Source: Pectobacterium wasabiae CFBP 3304
GTDB lineage: Bacteria > Pseudomonadota > Gammaproteobacteria > Enterobacterales > Enterobacteriaceae
NCBI RefSeq assembly: GCF_001742185.1
Contig: NZ_CP015750.1
Location: 3,968,001 to 4,032,000, forward strand
Direction of reading: 5' to 3'
DNA length: 64,000 nucleotides
Positions within the stretch are counted from its first letter, which is position 1. Each line of letters opens with the position of its first letter. The notes under the pieces are model-generated. The model did no database searches and had not been told where the DNA came from. It was given only the letters and a program-made list of their open reading frames with translations. Below, piece by piece: positions 19,929 to 32,615 of the stretch. The position numbers and the translations under genes are program-made.

Positions 19929-20310
19929 TAAGGTATAGCTCTATTTCCTGATTTGGCCGATCAACGGTATTTCCGTTGCGATCGCACCAAGGGTTATCAC
20001 CTTTCAGACAGCGTGTGCAGTTAAGGGGGGCATTTTACGGGAAACGTTGCCTAACGCCAACTTGTGTGACCCCACTTCCTGTCGATTAGTGGGTGAGTGG
20101 TGGCAATTCAGCCAATGAATTGGCCGGTATGCTCCTCGGTTGTTATGTGGTTGTTGCCTGTTTTAGGCGTTCTTCGTGACGTTGTCGCCGCTTTTTGGCC
20201 TGAATTATGCCCTGACGGCTTGTTAAATCGGGAAAAAACTGACCTGACGCAATATCTACCGTGGTAGCCCTATCCATAATGCCTTTCAGGGTTCAGGGGG
20301 CATAGATAAG
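19929..20310. other. Divergent intergenic region potA-pepT
   Basis: This 382-base stretch has no convincing ORF. It must hold the promoters of both potABCD and pepT. An inverted repeat, CCCACT..AGTGGG, lies around 20073-20094. I could not identify a clear FNR site for pepT, which is FNR-controlled in E. coli. Confidence 0.5.
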
Positions 20311-21543
20311 ATGGATAAACTACTCGACAGATTTTTGAACTACGTTTCATTTGATACACAGTCTAAATCCGGCGTTCGGCAGGTGCCGAGCACTGACGGT
20401 CAGTTGAAACTGGCGCGTGCGTTACAGCAGGAACTGCTCGATCTGGGATTTGAACAGATTGCATTGAGCAAGCAGGGTTGCCTAACGGCGACGCTTCCGG
20501 CGAACGTTGCCTGGTCAGTACCGGCCATCGGCTTTATTTCACATATGGACACGTCACCGGATTTTAGCGGCAAAAATGTGAATCCGCAGATTTTGGAAAA
20601 CTATCGCGGCGGCGACATTGCCTTGGGTATGGGGGATGAGGTGCTGTCACCCGTGATGTTCCCTGTGCTGCATCAACTACTGGGACACACGCTGATTACG
20701 ACAGATGGCAAAACGTTGCTGGGGGCGGATGATAAGGCAGGGATCGCGGAGATTATTACCGCGCTGGTGCGTCTGAGAAAAAACCAACTGCCGCACGGCG
20801 ATATTCGTATTGCCTTTACGCCCGATGAAGAAATTGGTAAGGGCGCGCAGTTTTTTGATGTTAAAGCGTTTAATGCGCAGTGGGCCTATACCGTGGACGG
20901 CGGTGGTGTTGGCGAGCTGGAGTATGAGAATTTTAATGCCGCATCGGTTCAAGTGAAAATCGTGGGCAACAATGTACATCCCGGTAGTGCGAAGGGCGTG
21001 ATGGTCAATGCGCTAACGCTGGCCTCTCGCTATCATCAGTATGTGCCAGCGAATGAATCGCCGGAGCAGACGGACGGCTATCAAGGGTTCTACCACCTTC
21101 ACAGCATGAAAGGCTCTGTGGAGCGGGCAGATCTGCACTACATCGTCAGGGATTTTGACCACAACGGCTTTGAACGGCGCAAGCAGATGATGCTGGATAT
21201 TGCGGAAAAGGTCGGCGTGGGGCTGCACCCGGATTGCTATATTGAAGTCACGATTACTGATACTTATTACAATATGCGTGAGCAGGTTGAGCAGCACCCG
21301 CACATTATCGCGTTGGCACAGCAGGCGATGCGGGATTGCGATATTGAGCCGAATATGAAGCCGATTCGTGGTGGCACTGACGGCGCACACCTGTCATTCC
21401 AGGGGTTACCGTGCCCGAATCTGTTTACCGGCGGCTACAACTATCATGGCAAACATGAGTTTGTCACGCTGGAAGGTATGGAAAAAGCCGTGTCTGTAAT
21501 TATGCGTATTGCCGAGCTGACGGCGCTGCGTGCAAAACCGTAA
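20311..21543 (+). CDS. pepT: Peptidase T (tripeptide aminopeptidase)
   Basis: The 410-residue M20 metallopeptidase releases the N-terminal residue of tripeptides in the cytoplasm. Zinc-site motifs are visible: [10 protein letters not shown] (about 75), [12 protein letters not shown] (about 138) and FTPDEEIG (about 172), plus [15 protein letters not shown] near 350. Length equals the E. coli enzyme to within two residues. It is divergent from potABCD as in E. coli. A bidirectional terminator separates it from roxA on the other strand. Confidence 0.96.
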   Translation: MDKLLDRFLNYVSFDTQSKSGVRQVPSTDGQLKLARALQQELLDLGFEQIALSKQGCLTATLPANVAWSVPAIGFISHMDTSPDFSGKNVNPQILENYRGGDIALGMGDEVLSPVMFPVLHQLLGHTLITTDGKTLLGADDKAGIAEIITALVRLRKNQLPHGDIRIAFTPDEEIGKGAQFFDVKAFNAQWAYTVDGGGVGELEYENFNAASVQVKIVGNNVHPGSAKGVMVNALTLASRYHQYVPANESPEQTDGYQGFYHLHSMKGSVERADLHYIVRDFDHNGFERRKQMMLDIAEKVGVGLHPDCYIEVTITDTYYNMREQVEQHPHIIALAQQAMRDCDIEPNMKPIRGGTDGAHLSFQGLPCPNLFTGGYNYHGKHEFVTLEGMEKAVSVIMRIAELTALRAKP

Positions 21544-21566
21544 GTTTACCCATTTTGCAGAGGCAA

Positions 21567-21597
21567 ATAAGGCGGGAAATTCCCGCCTTATCTTTGT
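21567..21597. terminator. Bidirectional terminator between pepT and roxA
   Basis: AATAAGGCGGGA, a three-base loop, TCCCGCCTTATCTTT. The A-rich and T-rich flanks serve the convergent pepT and roxA genes. Confidence 0.85.
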
Positions 21598-21621
21598 GCT
21601 AATGATTATCTTCGTTTGGTC

Positions 21622-22743
21622 TTAATCCGCGAAATACCAGTAACCGTTGTTAACCAGCACGGTTAGCTGTGCGAGGAAAGAGGGATCGTCCAGCGCATCG
21701 CCCAGTTGTTCCGCATCAATAGTCGTGCGCTCAGCCAACGCAAACAGCGCCGCCTTGTGCGTACTGTTCACTTTCTCCCCGTTAACGAAGCAGCTATCTC
21801 CAACGCAGATGACCCGCAAGCCGCCTAAACGACGCAGTGGCTCACCTTGTTGCAGGTATTCATACACTTCGCCGGCCTGATAAGGCGGTTCCGGCGGTGA
21901 GAGGTCAAGCTCATGACGAGACTGGGAAATAAATTCACCAAACCAGTTCTGGAAATGTTCTGGCTGTTGCACCAGTTCCAACATCATTTTTTGCAGCGCA
22001 TCCAACTCTTGTGGCAGTACGCTGGCGATGTGTTTACGGGACGGGATATCAGGATCGCTATAGCGATAGCTGCCGAGTTCGCGGGAAAGTACATAGTCGG
22101 CAAAGCCGCTGACCAGTTCGCGAGCGTTCGGTGCGCGGAAACCGACCGAATAATTCAGAGAATTTTCCAGCGAATAGCCTTCATGCGGGAAGCCTGGTGG
22201 AATGTACACGATATCACCGGGTTCCAGCTCTGCATCAATAATGGCTTCAAACGGATCGACCTGAAGCAAATCTGGATGCGGGCAGTGCTGCTTCATCGGT
22301 ATTTTCTCACCAATGCGCCAGCGGCGGCGGCCTGTACCTTGAATGATGAAGACATCATATTGATCCAGATGTGGTCCTACGCCACCACCGGGAACGGAAA
22401 ATGAAATCATCAAGTCATCAGTACGCCAATCTGGTAGTTGTCGGAATGGCTGCATCAAGGCGGAAGAGGGTTCATGCCAATGGTCGACAGCCTGCACTAG
22501 CAGTGACCAGTTGCTTTCCCCTAGATGATCGTAGCTCTCGAAAGGACCGTGGCTCACCTGCCAGCGTCCGTTCTGATGGCTGACTAATCGGCTATCTACC
22601 TCATTTTCCAACGCCAGACCTGCAAGCTCGTCGGGTGAAATTGGGTCGATAAAATGCGTGAAGCCGCCTTTAATCAGGAGTGGACGTTTTTGCCAATAGT
22701 TCGCTAAAAAATCCTGCCAGTCGAGGTTAAGTTGATAGTCCAT
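21622..22743 (-). CDS. roxA: 50S ribosomal protein uL16 arginine 3-hydroxylase RoxA (YcfD)
   Basis: The 373-residue JmjC-type Fe(II)/2-oxoglutarate oxygenase hydroxylates an arginine of ribosomal protein L16. The iron site is visible as HLDQYDVF (H-x-D, about residue 125) with the distal histidine in IPPGFPHEGYS (about 187). A C-terminal winged-helix-like part follows. It lies directly after phoPQ in gene order, as in E. coli. The sequence just upstream of its ATG is an AT-rich repeat array described separately, so its ribosome site is unclear. Confidence 0.95.
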   Translation of the reverse strand: MDYQLNLDWQDFLANYWQKRPLLIKGGFTHFIDPISPDELAGLALENEVDSRLVSHQNGRWQVSHGPFESYDHLGESNWSLLVQAVDHWHEPSSALMQPFRQLPDWRTDDLMISFSVPGGGVGPHLDQYDVFIIQGTGRRRWRIGEKIPMKQHCPHPDLLQVDPFEAIIDAELEPGDIVYIPPGFPHEGYSLENSLNYSVGFRAPNARELVSGFADYVLSRELGSYRYSDPDIPSRKHIASVLPQELDALQKMMLELVQQPEHFQNWFGEFISQSRHELDLSPPEPPYQAGEVYEYLQQGEPLRRLGGLRVICVGDSCFVNGEKVNSTHKAALFALAERTTIDAEQLGDALDDPSFLAQLTVLVNNGYWYFAD

Positions 22744-22746
22744 ACC

Positions 22747-22816
22747 GTTTTCCAGAAACTTGTTTTTGAGGAAATGACTGTTCTTGAAGACATGATTTTT
22801 CTTGAAATAATCAGTA
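22747..22816. repeat. AT-rich imperfect short repeats upstream of roxA
   Basis: Four imperfect units of about 17-18 bp occupy the leader of roxA. On the plus strand they begin TTTTCCAGAAAC, TTTTTGAGGAAATG, TTCTTGAAGACATG and TTTCTTGAAATAATC. On the roxA strand one unit reads TTTCAAGAAAAATCATG and shares 13 bases with a unit upstream of purB. The role is unknown. Confidence 0.6.
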
Positions 22817-22878
22817 TTTTAAAACAATCCGCATTTTGGCAATAAGTATAGCGGAAGCATCACGCGCTGTACTGCCTT

Positions 22879-24339
22879 TCACCCCTCATTCTGGCTGAGG
22901 TTCTGGCGGGAGAAAATGGCTTCGACTCGGGCACCACCCAGCGCGCTGTCGCTGATGCGGATCTCCCCCTGATACTGTTCGATAATTTCAACCGCGACGG
23001 CGAGGCCAATGCCTTGTCCTGGACGCATGCGGTCGGCACGCTGCCCACGCTGGAAAATAACCTCACGCTTGCTTTCGAGAATGCCGGGCCCGTCATCATC
23101 GATAATTAGATGTAGTTTGTGATCGGAGTATTGCACGCTAATTTCGACAAATTCCAGACAGTACTTACAGGCGTTATCAAGGATATTACCCATGACTTCC
23201 ATGAAATCATTCTTTTCGCCCACGAAGGTTAGTTCGGGCGGAATATCGAGCGTCAACACCACTCCCTTGCGCTGATACACTTTATTCAACGCGGAACACA
23301 GACCATCCAGCACTGCCGGAACCGAGTGCACTTCGCGTATCAGTAAGTTATGTTCGGCGCGCACGCTAGCACGATGCAGGTAATAACCAATTTGCTGTGA
23401 GATGCGACTGATCTGCGCCAGCATGATGGGTTCAGCCTGTTCGATAGTGATCTCTTTGCCAGTGCGCAGCGCGCGTAACGTGGTCTGTAAGACAGCCAGC
23501 GGCGTTTTCAGGCTGTGAGTGAGATCGGTGAGCGTCGTGCGGTACTTATGGTAGCGCTGGCGTTCGTTGTTCAGCAGGATATTCAGATTTTTTACCAGGC
23601 TGAACAATTCGCGCGGCGGATTTTCATCCAATTGATCTCGCGAACCTTTTTCCAGTTCAGCGATCTGTTTTACCAGGTGCTGAATAGGACGCAAACTCCA
23701 GTGAGCGCCAAGCCAAAGCAGAGGAAGTACCAGCAGGAGATTGGCGATAAAAACGTAGCTGAACCACTCCCACACCACGTCTTCTTGTTGCAGTTCCTGT
23801 GGAATACGATCGACTACCACAATCGTGATAGAGGGGAGATGATCGGTCCTCGGGTAAACGTTCACGGCGATAGAGTGCGTTAACGCATTATTTTGCGCGC
23901 CATTCAGCGCTCGCAAACTGCTCAACAGTAAGGTATTGCCCGTTAATACCGCACTGCTGGTATCGGAGTCGGTATCCAGTTCATGATAGGCCGTCTTGTT
24001 CAGCCATTCTGGCTTTATCAACGCTTCCAGTTCGGGAACGTGCTTTTCACGCCAGAGCATGTTGCCCTGCTCATCGTATATCAACACCAGCGTGGGGAAG
24101 TTGATGTCAACGTCGGGTGGTGTAACGATATTCAGTTGGTTATCGCGCCACTGTGCGAGACTGTAATAGAGATTGCTCTCGCCACGTAACAGGCGGAATG
24201 AGGTTTTATCAAAGTTGACGCTGTAACCGATAATGGCGACGGTGCCATAAGCCAGCGACAACGCCAGCACAATAGCGGCTGTCGCCAGTAAAAAACGAAT
24301 GCGAAGTGAGAAGGGCTGCCTTTTATCGTTATCACTCAT
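22879..24339 (-). CDS. phoQ: Sensor histidine kinase PhoQ
   Basis: The 486-residue two-pass inner-membrane kinase senses low Mg2+, acid pH and cationic peptides. There is a first membrane helix (about 14-36), a periplasmic PAS-like sensor (about 40-190) with an acidic patch region ([10 protein letters not shown]) just before the second helix, HAMP, and a dimerisation domain with the phospho-histidine in LTHSLKTPL (about 277). The ATP-binding domain has N (DNACKY), G1 (DDDGPG) and G2 (GQGIGLAVA). It overlaps phoP by four bases. In soft-rot bacteria PhoPQ influences virulence. Confidence 0.95.
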   Translation of the reverse strand: MSDNDKRQPFSLRIRFLLATAAIVLALSLAYGTVAIIGYSVNFDKTSFRLLRGESNLYYSLAQWRDNQLNIVTPPDVDINFPTLVLIYDEQGNMLWREKHVPELEALIKPEWLNKTAYHELDTDSDTSSAVLTGNTLLLSSLRALNGAQNNALTHSIAVNVYPRTDHLPSITIVVVDRIPQELQQEDVVWEWFSYVFIANLLLVLPLLWLGAHWSLRPIQHLVKQIAELEKGSRDQLDENPPRELFSLVKNLNILLNNERQRYHKYRTTLTDLTHSLKTPLAVLQTTLRALRTGKEITIEQAEPIMLAQISRISQQIGYYLHRASVRAEHNLLIREVHSVPAVLDGLCSALNKVYQRKGVVLTLDIPPELTFVGEKNDFMEVMGNILDNACKYCLEFVEISVQYSDHKLHLIIDDDGPGILESKREVIFQRGQRADRMRPGQGIGLAVAVEIIEQYQGEIRISDSALGGARVEAIFSRQNLSQNEG

Positions 24340-25025
24340 ACCGAGCCTGATGGTGTATCAATATCAAAACGATACCCTTGCCCACGCACGGTAGTGATCA
24401 CATCCGGCGCGTCGGCCTGCTGAATTTTCTTGCGTAATCGCCCCATCAACACATCAATAGTATGACTTTCCCGCAACTCCGCATCCGGATACAGTTGTAG
24501 CATCAGGGAGTCTTTGCTGACGACTTTACCTGTGTTGCGAATCAACGTCTCGATAATGGTGTATTCAAACGCGGTTAACTTGATGGGGGTGCTGTGGATC
24601 GCCAATTCGCGGCGCGACAAATCAACCTCAAAGGGCGGTAGGCTGATGATTTGTGATGCCAACCCGCTGTTGCGTCGCATCAGCGCCTGCAAACGAGCCA
24701 CGACTTCTTCCATATGGAAGGGCTTAGTCACGTAGTCATCCGCACCGGCTTCCAACACGGCAACTTTGTCCTGCCAACCTTCACGCGCGGTCAGTACCAG
24801 AATAGGCAGCTTGGCCTGATTGGCACGCCAGCGACGGATCATGCTCATGCCATCTTCATCGGGCAACCCGAGATCGACAATCGCAATGTCCGGCATGTTT
24901 TCATGCAGAAAATAATCCGCTTCTTTAGCGTCAGACGCGGCGTCAACCTGATGCCCCATTTCGTTCATCTGAACGGTTAAATGATGGCGTAGTAATACAT
25001 TATCTTCAACGACCAGAATCCGCAT
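24336..25025 (-). CDS. phoP: Response regulator PhoP
   Basis: The 229-residue OmpR-type regulator has receiver-domain acidic residues (VVEDN), the phospho-acceptor aspartate in [11 protein letters not shown] (about residue 51), a conserved T (VLTAREG) and K (VTKPF). A winged-helix DNA-binding domain (about 125-222) ends GQGYRFD. It is a few residues longer than E. coli PhoP. I looked for the GTTTA-N5-GTTTA autoregulatory box upstream (25026-25200) and found only half-sites. Confidence 0.96.
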   Translation of the reverse strand: MRILVVEDNVLLRHHLTVQMNEMGHQVDAASDAKEADYFLHENMPDIAIVDLGLPDEDGMSMIRRWRANQAKLPILVLTAREGWQDKVAVLEAGADDYVTKPFHMEEVVARLQALMRRNSGLASQIISLPPFEVDLSRRELAIHSTPIKLTAFEYTIIETLIRNTGKVVSKDSLMLQLYPDAELRESHTIDVLMGRLRKKIQQADAPDVITTVRGQGYRFDIDTPSGSV

Positions 25026-25259
25026 CGTTATATCCTCTGTCGAGTAGACATGGTTATTGCAACGAACTTATGCACCTTGTCTTTCACGCATTTCGCCTCT
25101 GCGTATCATAATTGTACGCGGGGCAAATAGTTTATTTTATTTGCTAAATTATCCACAGAGAGGGTAAACCGAGTATAAACAGGCTGGAAATGGTTGGTCT
25201 TAAGGGAAACTGGCGGGCAAGGGCGCCCGCCAGAGAGTACGACATTGGCTTGAGAGCGG

Positions 25260-26718
<1,459 letters not shown>

Positions 26719-26778
26719 TCGATTTTTTCGACGCTGGCGTTAGCCACACCAGCGTCAGCCATAGCGGCAAGAATACCA

Positions 26779-27414
26779 TTAAACGGACGTGCAACGTGCC
26801 AATATCTGTTTTGCTTCTTTAACCAATTGACTGCGTGAAAACATCAACTGTAAGCGTCCGCCGCCAATCTGTTGCCAAAGCACGACAGAACGGATGCCAG
26901 CCAAGAGTGCGGCACGCACTTTAGCCTGCACCTGACTGTTTTGTAGCACCTCTGGTGAGCCGGTAACCTGAATACGTGGCCCCAGCGTACTGATGACATC
27001 CACGTAAATCGCAGCCAGTGCGCTAACAATCGTCTCGGAAAGCAGCTCGAAATGTTCCAGTTGCCGCTCCAACTGGCCGATACGCTTGCCCAATTCGTCC
27101 AGCGAGGCAGATTTCGCATTTAGCTTACGTTCTAACGCAATCAGGCTGAACGCATAACGCGAGAGTTCCGCTCCCGGGCCTTTCGTGCTGGTGTTGAGAA
27201 TGCCAAGCAGCGTTTCCAGCCCAACTTTCAGGTTTTGCTCATCATTGCCATAAACGTCCAGCGTGGAGGCCGGATTGAGGTTCAACACGCTGTTCAGCGA
27301 GGTATGCAGAACATCGTTATTACAGTTACCCGTATGAGCCAACTGCTGGACTAAATGCGCCGATTGGCAAACGCCGGCTAACGCCAGCGTGATTTCATAA
27401 TAATTCTTAGCCAC
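26779..27414 (-). CDS. hflD: High frequency lysogenization protein HflD (YcfC)
   Basis: The 211-residue membrane-associated, mostly helical protein interacts with phage lambda CII in E. coli and affects lysogeny. Its cellular role is less clear. I chose GTG 27414 (AGGAG five bases upstream), which gives [16 protein letters not shown] at the start and the usual length (E. coli 213). The longer frame from 27459 would run into mnmA. It starts two bases after the mnmA stop and is co-transcribed with it. Confidence 0.93.
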   Translation of the reverse strand: MAKNYYEITLALAGVCQSAHLVQQLAHTGNCNNDVLHTSLNSVLNLNPASTLDVYGNDEQNLKVGLETLLGILNTSTKGPGAELSRYAFSLIALERKLNAKSASLDELGKRIGQLERQLEHFELLSETIVSALAAIYVDVISTLGPRIQVTGSPEVLQNSQVQAKVRAALLAGIRSVVLWQQIGGGRLQLMFSRSQLVKEAKQILARCTSV

Positions 27415-27416
27415 AA

Positions 27417-28523
27417 TTACTCCTGTAAGCGTTCTTCGATGATACCGCCACCAAGGCAAACGTCGTCCAGATAAAAAACGGCGGATTGACCAGGTGTCAC
27501 GGCGGCGACGAGTTCATCAAAACGCACGGTAATGCGATCGTCGCCAAGCGGCGTGACGGTGCAGGGGATATCCGCCTGACGGTAACGGGTTTTGACTGTA
27601 CAGCGTAGTTCCGCGGTGAGTGGCTGGCGGTCGACCCAGTGCAACTGCTGTGCGATTAAACCATACGACATCAGGCGAGGGTGTTCATGACCCTGCGCGA
27701 CATACAGAATATTGTTGGCGACATCTTTATCCACCACGTACCAGGGATCTTCACCACCGTCTTTGACGCCGCCGATGCCTAATCCTTTGCGTTGCCCCAA
27801 TGTGTGGTACATCAGCCCCTGATGTTGTCCCATCGGTTTGTTATCGTCGACGGACAGAATCGGGCCCGGTTGTGCAGGCAGATAGCGTGCCAGAAAATCG
27901 GTGAATTTGCGTTCGCCGATGAAGCAAATACCGGTAGAATCTTTCTTCTTCGCGGTTGCCAGCTCAAGTTCTTCGGCGATTTTGCGAACCTGTGGTTTTT
28001 CCAGCTCGCCGACCGGGAACAGGCTCTGTGCGATCTGTTCGTGGCCGAGCGTATAAAGAAAATAGCTCTGGTCTTTGTTACCGTCCATCCCTCGCAGCAA
28101 ACGGCTTTTTCCGTCAACGTCGTGACGGCGGACATAGTGACCTGTCGCGATATAATCCGCCCCAAGATCCTCGGCAGCGAATTCCAGGAAGGCTTTAAAT
28201 TTGATCTCTTTGTTGCACAGGATATCGGGATTGGGAGTACGACCCGCTTTATATTCTTCAAGGAAGAGTTCAAAAACGTTGTCCCAATACTCAGCGGCAA
28301 AATTGACGGTGTGTAATTCGATGCCTAGCTTGTCGCAAACGGCCTGCGCATCGGCAAGATCTGTGGCTGCTGAGCAATATTCGGTGTCGTCGTCCTCTTC
28401 CCAGTTCTTCATGAACAGGCCTTCAACATGATAGCCCTGTTGCTGCAACAGGTAAGCGGAAACGGAGGAATCAACACCGCCGGACATACCGACAATCACT
28501 TTTTTCTGGCTGTTATCTGACAT
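27417..28523 (-). CDS. mnmA: tRNA-specific 2-thiouridylase MnmA (TrmU)
   Basis: The 368-residue enzyme makes 2-thiouridine at tRNA position 34, taking sulfur from the TusE relay. The PP-loop GMSGGVDSS is at residues 12-20. The catalytic cysteines are in [11 protein letters not shown] (about 100) and [12 protein letters not shown] (about 199). ATG 28523 ([16 protein letters not shown]) is chosen because it reproduces the E. coli length of 368; an in-frame upstream ATG at 28577 adds 18 unusual residues. Confidence 0.96.
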   Translation of the reverse strand: MSDNSQKKVIVGMSGGVDSSVSAYLLQQQGYHVEGLFMKNWEEDDDTEYCSAATDLADAQAVCDKLGIELHTVNFAAEYWDNVFELFLEEYKAGRTPNPDILCNKEIKFKAFLEFAAEDLGADYIATGHYVRRHDVDGKSRLLRGMDGNKDQSYFLYTLGHEQIAQSLFPVGELEKPQVRKIAEELELATAKKKDSTGICFIGERKFTDFLARYLPAQPGPILSVDDNKPMGQHQGLMYHTLGQRKGLGIGGVKDGGEDPWYVVDKDVANNILYVAQGHEHPRLMSYGLIAQQLHWVDRQPLTAELRCTVKTRYRQADIPCTVTPLGDDRITVRFDELVAAVTPGQSAVFYLDDVCLGGGIIEERLQE

Positions 28524-28664
28524 GGGAGTCTCACGAACTGAATTTACTGACGCATTGATGCGAAAAACAAGCGGCATATTTTAGCATGTTGAACCGAGGG
28601 CTGCATCGCTATTCCTGCCGCGTGCTGGTCAGGCCATTCACGGCAGGTCTAAAAGGATGGATGC

Positions 28665-29111
28665 TTAAAAAGGCCAGTTGAACGCGCCCAATAAGGCTAG
28701 TGGGTAGCGCTCAGGCTGCTGATAGCAGCGAATACTTTCAGCCACCAGCGGTGAACGAAGCTGGCGAGAATGCAAAATTTCCTCGGCGGTCACCCAGCGG
28801 CAGCATTCGATATCGCTGTCGTGTGGCTGAGTGTCGACTCGCGTAGGCAGGTCGAGCGCGAAGCAAAAGCGTAAAAAGGGTGTGCTGTCGGGAGCGATCC
28901 ATTGATGGAGACGCAAGAAACTCTGCGGCGTGGCCTGAATACCGGTTTCTTCCCACAGCTCGCGGCTCGCCGCCTGAATCAGCGTTTCATCGGCTTCCAA
29001 ATGGCCCGCGGGTTGGTTCCACAATAATTTGTCGTTAATTAACTCTTCGACGACCAGAAAATGGTTTTCGGCCTGCACGACGCAGGCAACCGTGACATGG
29101 GGTTTAAACAT
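28665..29111 (-). CDS. nudJ: Nudix phosphatase NudJ (YmfB)
   Basis: The 148-residue Nudix hydrolase carries the box [22 protein letters not shown] (about residues 36-57; G-x5-E-x7-R-E-x2-E-E). NudJ hydrolyses thiamine pyrophosphate precursors and nucleoside di- and triphosphates. It overlaps the end of rluE by eight bases and precedes mnmA, the same order as in E. coli. Confidence 0.93.
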   Translation of the reverse strand: MFKPHVTVACVVQAENHFLVVEELINDKLLWNQPAGHLEADETLIQAASRELWEETGIQATPQSFLRLHQWIAPDSTPFLRFCFALDLPTRVDTQPHDSDIECCRWVTAEEILHSRQLRSPLVAESIRCYQQPERYPLALLGAFNWPF

Positions 29112-29760
29112 CCGCTATCTCCTTCCATTCTCCGGGTAACAGGTTTTCTACGGTTTGATTGGCCATGCCGTATCGAACCAGACGCAGGGTAGGATACCCG
29201 ATATTTGCCGTCATACGACGGACTTGCCGATTACGACCTTCATACAGCGTGATTTTCAGCCAGCAGTCAGGAATGCTTTTACGCTCGCGTATTGGCGGAT
29301 TGCGCGGCCACAGCCAGTCAGGTTCTGGAACGATCTCCGCGCCTGCGGGCAGCGTTTTACCGTCATTCAGTTCCAGACCTGTGCGAAAGCGTGTTAGTGC
29401 AGCGTCGTCAGGAATACCTTCCACCTGAACATAGTAGATTTTTGCCGTTTTTTCCGTTGGTTGGGTTAGCCGAGCCTGAAGCTTGCCGTCATTGGTGAGA
29501 ATCATCAGGCCTTCGCTATCGCGATCCAGACGCCCGGCGGCGTAAATACCGCCGATCGGAATGTAATCTTTCAGCGTCCGGCGTCCGGCTTCATCAGTGA
29601 ATTGCGGCAAGACATCAAAGGGCTTATTGAACAAAACAATCCGGCGCGGCGTATTGTCAGGCTGCCTTTTTCTTGCTGGCTGTGAGCTGAATCGTTTAAC
29701 TTTGTGATTTTTAACAGGGAATTTATTCATCATCTTTATAGTCGCGGGTAACAAAAGCAT
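29104..29760 (-). CDS. rluE: 23S rRNA pseudouridine(2457) synthase RluE (YmfC)
   Basis: The 218-residue RsuA/RluB/E/F family enzyme makes pseudouridine 2457 in 23S rRNA. The catalytic aspartate is in [12 protein letters not shown] (about residue 78), with [24 protein letters not shown] as the conserved C-terminal motif region. Starts at 29760 or at the MMNKFPVK codons (about 29733) are both possible; the second removes a hydrophobic leader not expected in a cytoplasmic enzyme. It is divergent from icd. Confidence 0.93.
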   Translation of the reverse strand: MLLLPATIKMMNKFPVKNHKVKRFSSQPARKRQPDNTPRRIVLFNKPFDVLPQFTDEAGRRTLKDYIPIGGIYAAGRLDRDSEGLMILTNDGKLQARLTQPTEKTAKIYYVQVEGIPDDAALTRFRTGLELNDGKTLPAGAEIVPEPDWLWPRNPPIRERKSIPDCWLKITLYEGRNRQVRRMTANIGYPTLRLVRYGMANQTVENLLPGEWKEIADV

Positions 29761-29861
29761 TATACTCGAAATGGTTTGCGATTGGCGCGGGCTAAATATT
29801 CAAGTAGTATTGACACGCATCTTACAAGTCATTAACAAAATTGCGCTCGAAGGAGAGGTTA

Positions 29862-31115
29862 ATGGAAAGCAAAGTAGTTGTACCGACAGAAGGTCAGAAA
29901 ATCACGGTTGATGCTCAAGGCAAACTGGTTGTTCCGAATAATCCAGTTATCCCGTTTATCGAAGGTGACGGCATTGGTATCGATGTAACGCCTGCCATGA
30001 TCAACGTAGTAGACGCCGCTGTGAAGAAAGCCTATCAGGGCAAGCGCGCGATTTCCTGGATGGAAATCTATACGGGTGAGAAATCCACGCAAGTTTACGG
30101 TAAAGATGTTTGGTTGCCGGATGAAACACTGGATTTGATCCGTGAATATCGTGTGGCGATTAAGGGCCCGCTGACAACACCAGTTGGTGGTGGTATTCGT
30201 TCTCTGAACGTTGCGCTGCGCCAACAGTTGGATCTGTATGTTTGCCTGCGTCCGGTACGCTACTACGAAGGTACACCTAGCCCGGTTAAACAGCCTGAGC
30301 TGACTGACATGGTGATCTTCCGCGAAAACGCCGAAGACATTTATGCCGGTATCGAGTGGAAAGCGGGTTCTGCTGAAGCAGACAAAGTGATCAAATTCCT
30401 GCGTGAAGAAATGGGCGTTAGCAAAATCCGTTTCCCTGAGCAGTGTGGTATCGGCGTGAAGCCGTGCTCTGAAGAAGGGACCAAACGTCTGGTTCGCGCT
30501 GCGATCGAGTACGCGATCACCAACGATCGGGATTCCCTCACGCTGGTGCACAAAGGCAACATCATGAAATTCACCGAAGGCGCGTTTAAAGACTGGGGTT
30601 ACCAGTTAGCGCGTGAAGAATTCGGCGGTGAGCTGATCGATGGCGGCCCGTGGGTGAAGATCAAGAATCCGAACACCGGCAAAGATATCGTGGTAAAAGA
30701 CGTGATCGCTGACGCATTCCTGCAACAAATCCTGCTGCGTCCTGCTGAATATGATGTGATCGCCTGTATGAACCTGAACGGTGACTACATTTCTGATGCA
30801 CTGGCGGCACAGGTTGGCGGTATCGGTATTGCTCCGGGCGCAAACATCGGTGACGAATGCGCACTGTTTGAAGCCACGCACGGTACGGCACCGAAATATG
30901 CTGGTCAGGATAAAGTGAACCCAGGTTCTGTTATTCTGTCTGCTGAAATGATGCTGCGTCACCTGCAATGGTTTGAAGCGGCTGACTTGATTGTTAAAGG
31001 CGTTGAAGGCGCGATCAAGAACAAGACCGTGACTTACGATTTCGAACGTCTGATGGAAGGCGCTACGCTGCGGAAATGTAGTGAGTTTGCTCAAGACATC
31101 ATCGATAACATGTAA
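29862..31115 (+). CDS. icd: Isocitrate dehydrogenase, NADP-dependent
   Basis: The 417-residue TCA-cycle enzyme converts isocitrate to 2-oxoglutarate. The phosphorylated/active-site serine is in [14 protein letters not shown] (about residue 113). The metal-binding aspartates are in [17 protein letters not shown] (about 303). The NADP site contains [11 protein letters not shown] (about 339). I took ATG 29862 with AAGGAGAGG ahead, which gives MESKVVV and the E. coli length plus one. In E. coli the 3' end of icd is the integration site of prophage e14; here phage-type regulators lie 1.7-3.3 kb downstream. Confidence 0.97.
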   Translation: MESKVVVPTEGQKITVDAQGKLVVPNNPVIPFIEGDGIGIDVTPAMINVVDAAVKKAYQGKRAISWMEIYTGEKSTQVYGKDVWLPDETLDLIREYRVAIKGPLTTPVGGGIRSLNVALRQQLDLYVCLRPVRYYEGTPSPVKQPELTDMVIFRENAEDIYAGIEWKAGSAEADKVIKFLREEMGVSKIRFPEQCGIGVKPCSEEGTKRLVRAAIEYAITNDRDSLTLVHKGNIMKFTEGAFKDWGYQLAREEFGGELIDGGPWVKIKNPNTGKDIVVKDVIADAFLQQILLRPAEYDVIACMNLNGDYISDALAAQVGGIGIAPGANIGDECALFEATHGTAPKYAGQDKVNPGSVILSAEMMLRHLQWFEAADLIVKGVEGAIKNKTVTYDFERLMEGATLRKCSEFAQDIIDNM

Positions 31116-31144
31116 TCTGCTCTTTAGCGCAGGTTATAATGACA

Positions 31145-31171
31145 GGGGCCGAGTTGGCCCCTTAATTTTTC
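31145..31171 (+). terminator. Terminator of icd
   Basis: GGGGCC, GAGTT loop, GGCCCC, then TTAATTTTT. It starts 29 bases after the icd stop. Confidence 0.85.
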
Positions 31172-31237
31172 CCTCAAGTTCCTTTCCCACAAACTATTCT
31201 GTTTTGTATTAAGCACCGTTGACCTTATCGGTCTTTA

Positions 31238-32344
31238 TTAATGGCTAATATTCTGTGAATCGGGAATGAGCCGGAAGTACATATGTTCGGGAATCGGACT
31301 GTCCCAGCCGCCGGTATACATCGCAAAGCCGATCATGCCGAAGAGAATGCTGAGCACCAGTACGGTCATCGTAATACCGGACAACGCGGTTTGTCGCCAT
31401 AGCGGTTTGGCTGTGGAACTGTCTTTTTTCTGCGATCCTGATGGTTTCATTAGTGAGAAGTGGAGCGTTGATGCCACTGGGCAGGATTCGACGCAGGTCA
31501 TGCAGGCCGTGCATTCTGCGGTTCTCACCTGAATCAGTTTATCCACCGGGATGTTAGACGGGCAGGCCTTAGCACACTTGCCACAGTCAATACAGCTAGT
31601 GGTATTACGACGAATTTTGAAAGGCGACAGCAGCGAAAATACGCCTAAAAGTGCGCCGTAGGGACAGAGGTAACGGCACCAGAAATGGCGAATAAACAGG
31701 CTGGCAAGCATAAAGAGAAAGACACAGGTCAGTGTGATGGTGCCGATATTGCGGAAGAAGCCGAGCATTTTAACGTCAGCGATCAAACCGTAGGGCGACA
31801 TCAGGAACATATAAATGCCCTGTGCTGGCATTGATAGCGCAATGTAGAGAAAAAAACTTAATAATAGATATTTCAGGCTACGCAACGGAATATCTAGCCA
31901 CTTCGGAAGAATGAAGTGACGGCCAAACAGTTTTTTTCCCAATATACCGACCCACTCGGATAACGTACCGATAGGGCACAGCCAAGAGCAAAATGATTTC
32001 TTCAGTAACAGGCTGGTGAGAATAAAGGCGAGAAGTAACAGCATTGATGCAAGATGGATAGGGGGAAGATTGCCCGTTTCCCATGTGAACTTAACGTTCA
32101 TTAATCCTGCAATCGGTAACCAGCCCTCAATACCGCCCGGCCTCGATATATAAAGGCTCGTGCCGCCAGTTTCAAAGTAGCGTACCCAAAAATAGAAGGT
32201 GACTCCGATATAGATGTTGATCGCCAGTAGCAGAAGTTGTGTTGCTCTGCGCCAGGTCAGGGCGTTGCGCCAGTCGTTCCAGGGGAGTTTACCGCCAGTT
32301 GTTCCGGGGCGACGCTGCCACCGTTTTCTTGCTTTCTCGCTCAT
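31238..32344 (-). CDS. yccM: Membrane polyferredoxin of the NapH/CcoG type, YccM-like
   Basis: The 368-residue protein has five to six membrane helices and two CxxxCP segments on the cytoplasmic side (CSWLCPIG near 118, CRYLCPYG near 220). Two 4Fe-4S ferredoxin motifs follow, CIDCGKCAKACP and CTACMTCVESCP (about 250-290), and a final helix completes it. It resembles E. coli YccM from memory. It is predicted to pass electrons across the inner membrane to an unknown acceptor. A TTG in frame at 32353 is an alternative start. An NsrR-like box lies about 100 bases upstream, suggesting induction by nitric oxide. Confidence 0.8.
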   Translation of the reverse strand: MSEKARKRWQRRPGTTGGKLPWNDWRNALTWRRATQLLLLAINIYIGVTFYFWVRYFETGGTSLYISRPGGIEGWLPIAGLMNVKFTWETGNLPPIHLASMLLLLAFILTSLLLKKSFCSWLCPIGTLSEWVGILGKKLFGRHFILPKWLDIPLRSLKYLLLSFFLYIALSMPAQGIYMFLMSPYGLIADVKMLGFFRNIGTITLTCVFLFMLASLFIRHFWCRYLCPYGALLGVFSLLSPFKIRRNTTSCIDCGKCAKACPSNIPVDKLIQVRTAECTACMTCVESCPVASTLHFSLMKPSGSQKKDSSTAKPLWRQTALSGITMTVLVLSILFGMIGFAMYTGGWDSPIPEHMYFRLIPDSQNISH

Positions 32345-32447
32345 TGCTCTCAATTGCCCCTATTTATTTTTTTCACTCGGTGCTTTCAACACACCGAAGG
32401 GATCGTGGGGCAACGTTATCACGCCCTCAGCGGTCAAAAATTGATTT

Positions 32448-32464
32448 ATGCATTGTAAATGCAT
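32448..32464. promoter_or_regulatory. NsrR-like operator upstream of the yccM-like gene
   Basis: ATGCATTG-T-AAATGCAT differs at one base from the ideal 8-1-8 palindrome ATGCATTT-N-AAATGCAT, the core of the enterobacterial NsrR site. NsrR is a nitric-oxide-sensing iron-sulfur repressor. It lies 104-120 bases upstream of the minus-strand gene start. Confidence 0.6.
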
Positions 32465-32580
32465 GTTTCTGGTTTTTTTAGCTGATTGATTTAAATAAGG
32501 AGATGGGAAATAGTGTGCTCGTTATAGCCTGACTGAATATCGTACTAAAAGGAGCGATTTCTGAGGTTAAACATTGGAGG

Positions 32581-32615
32581 TAATAGGATGAGTACAAAAT
32601 GTACCCATCCTATTA
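32581..32615. repeat. Long inverted repeat with 3-base loop
   Basis: Arms of 16 bases, TAATAGGATGAGTACA and TGTACCCATCCTATTA, separated by AAA. Only one position is mismatched (A against C). There is no T-run on either strand. It overlaps the start of the 29-codon ORF at 32588 and its left arm abuts the GGAGG ribosome site. It could be a regulator-binding palindrome, a translation-controlling hairpin, or an element remnant. Confidence 0.7.

Noticed and set aside
25026..25200. Possible PhoP box upstream of phoP
   Set aside because: Only isolated GTTTA-like half-sites were found, without a second half at the right spacing.
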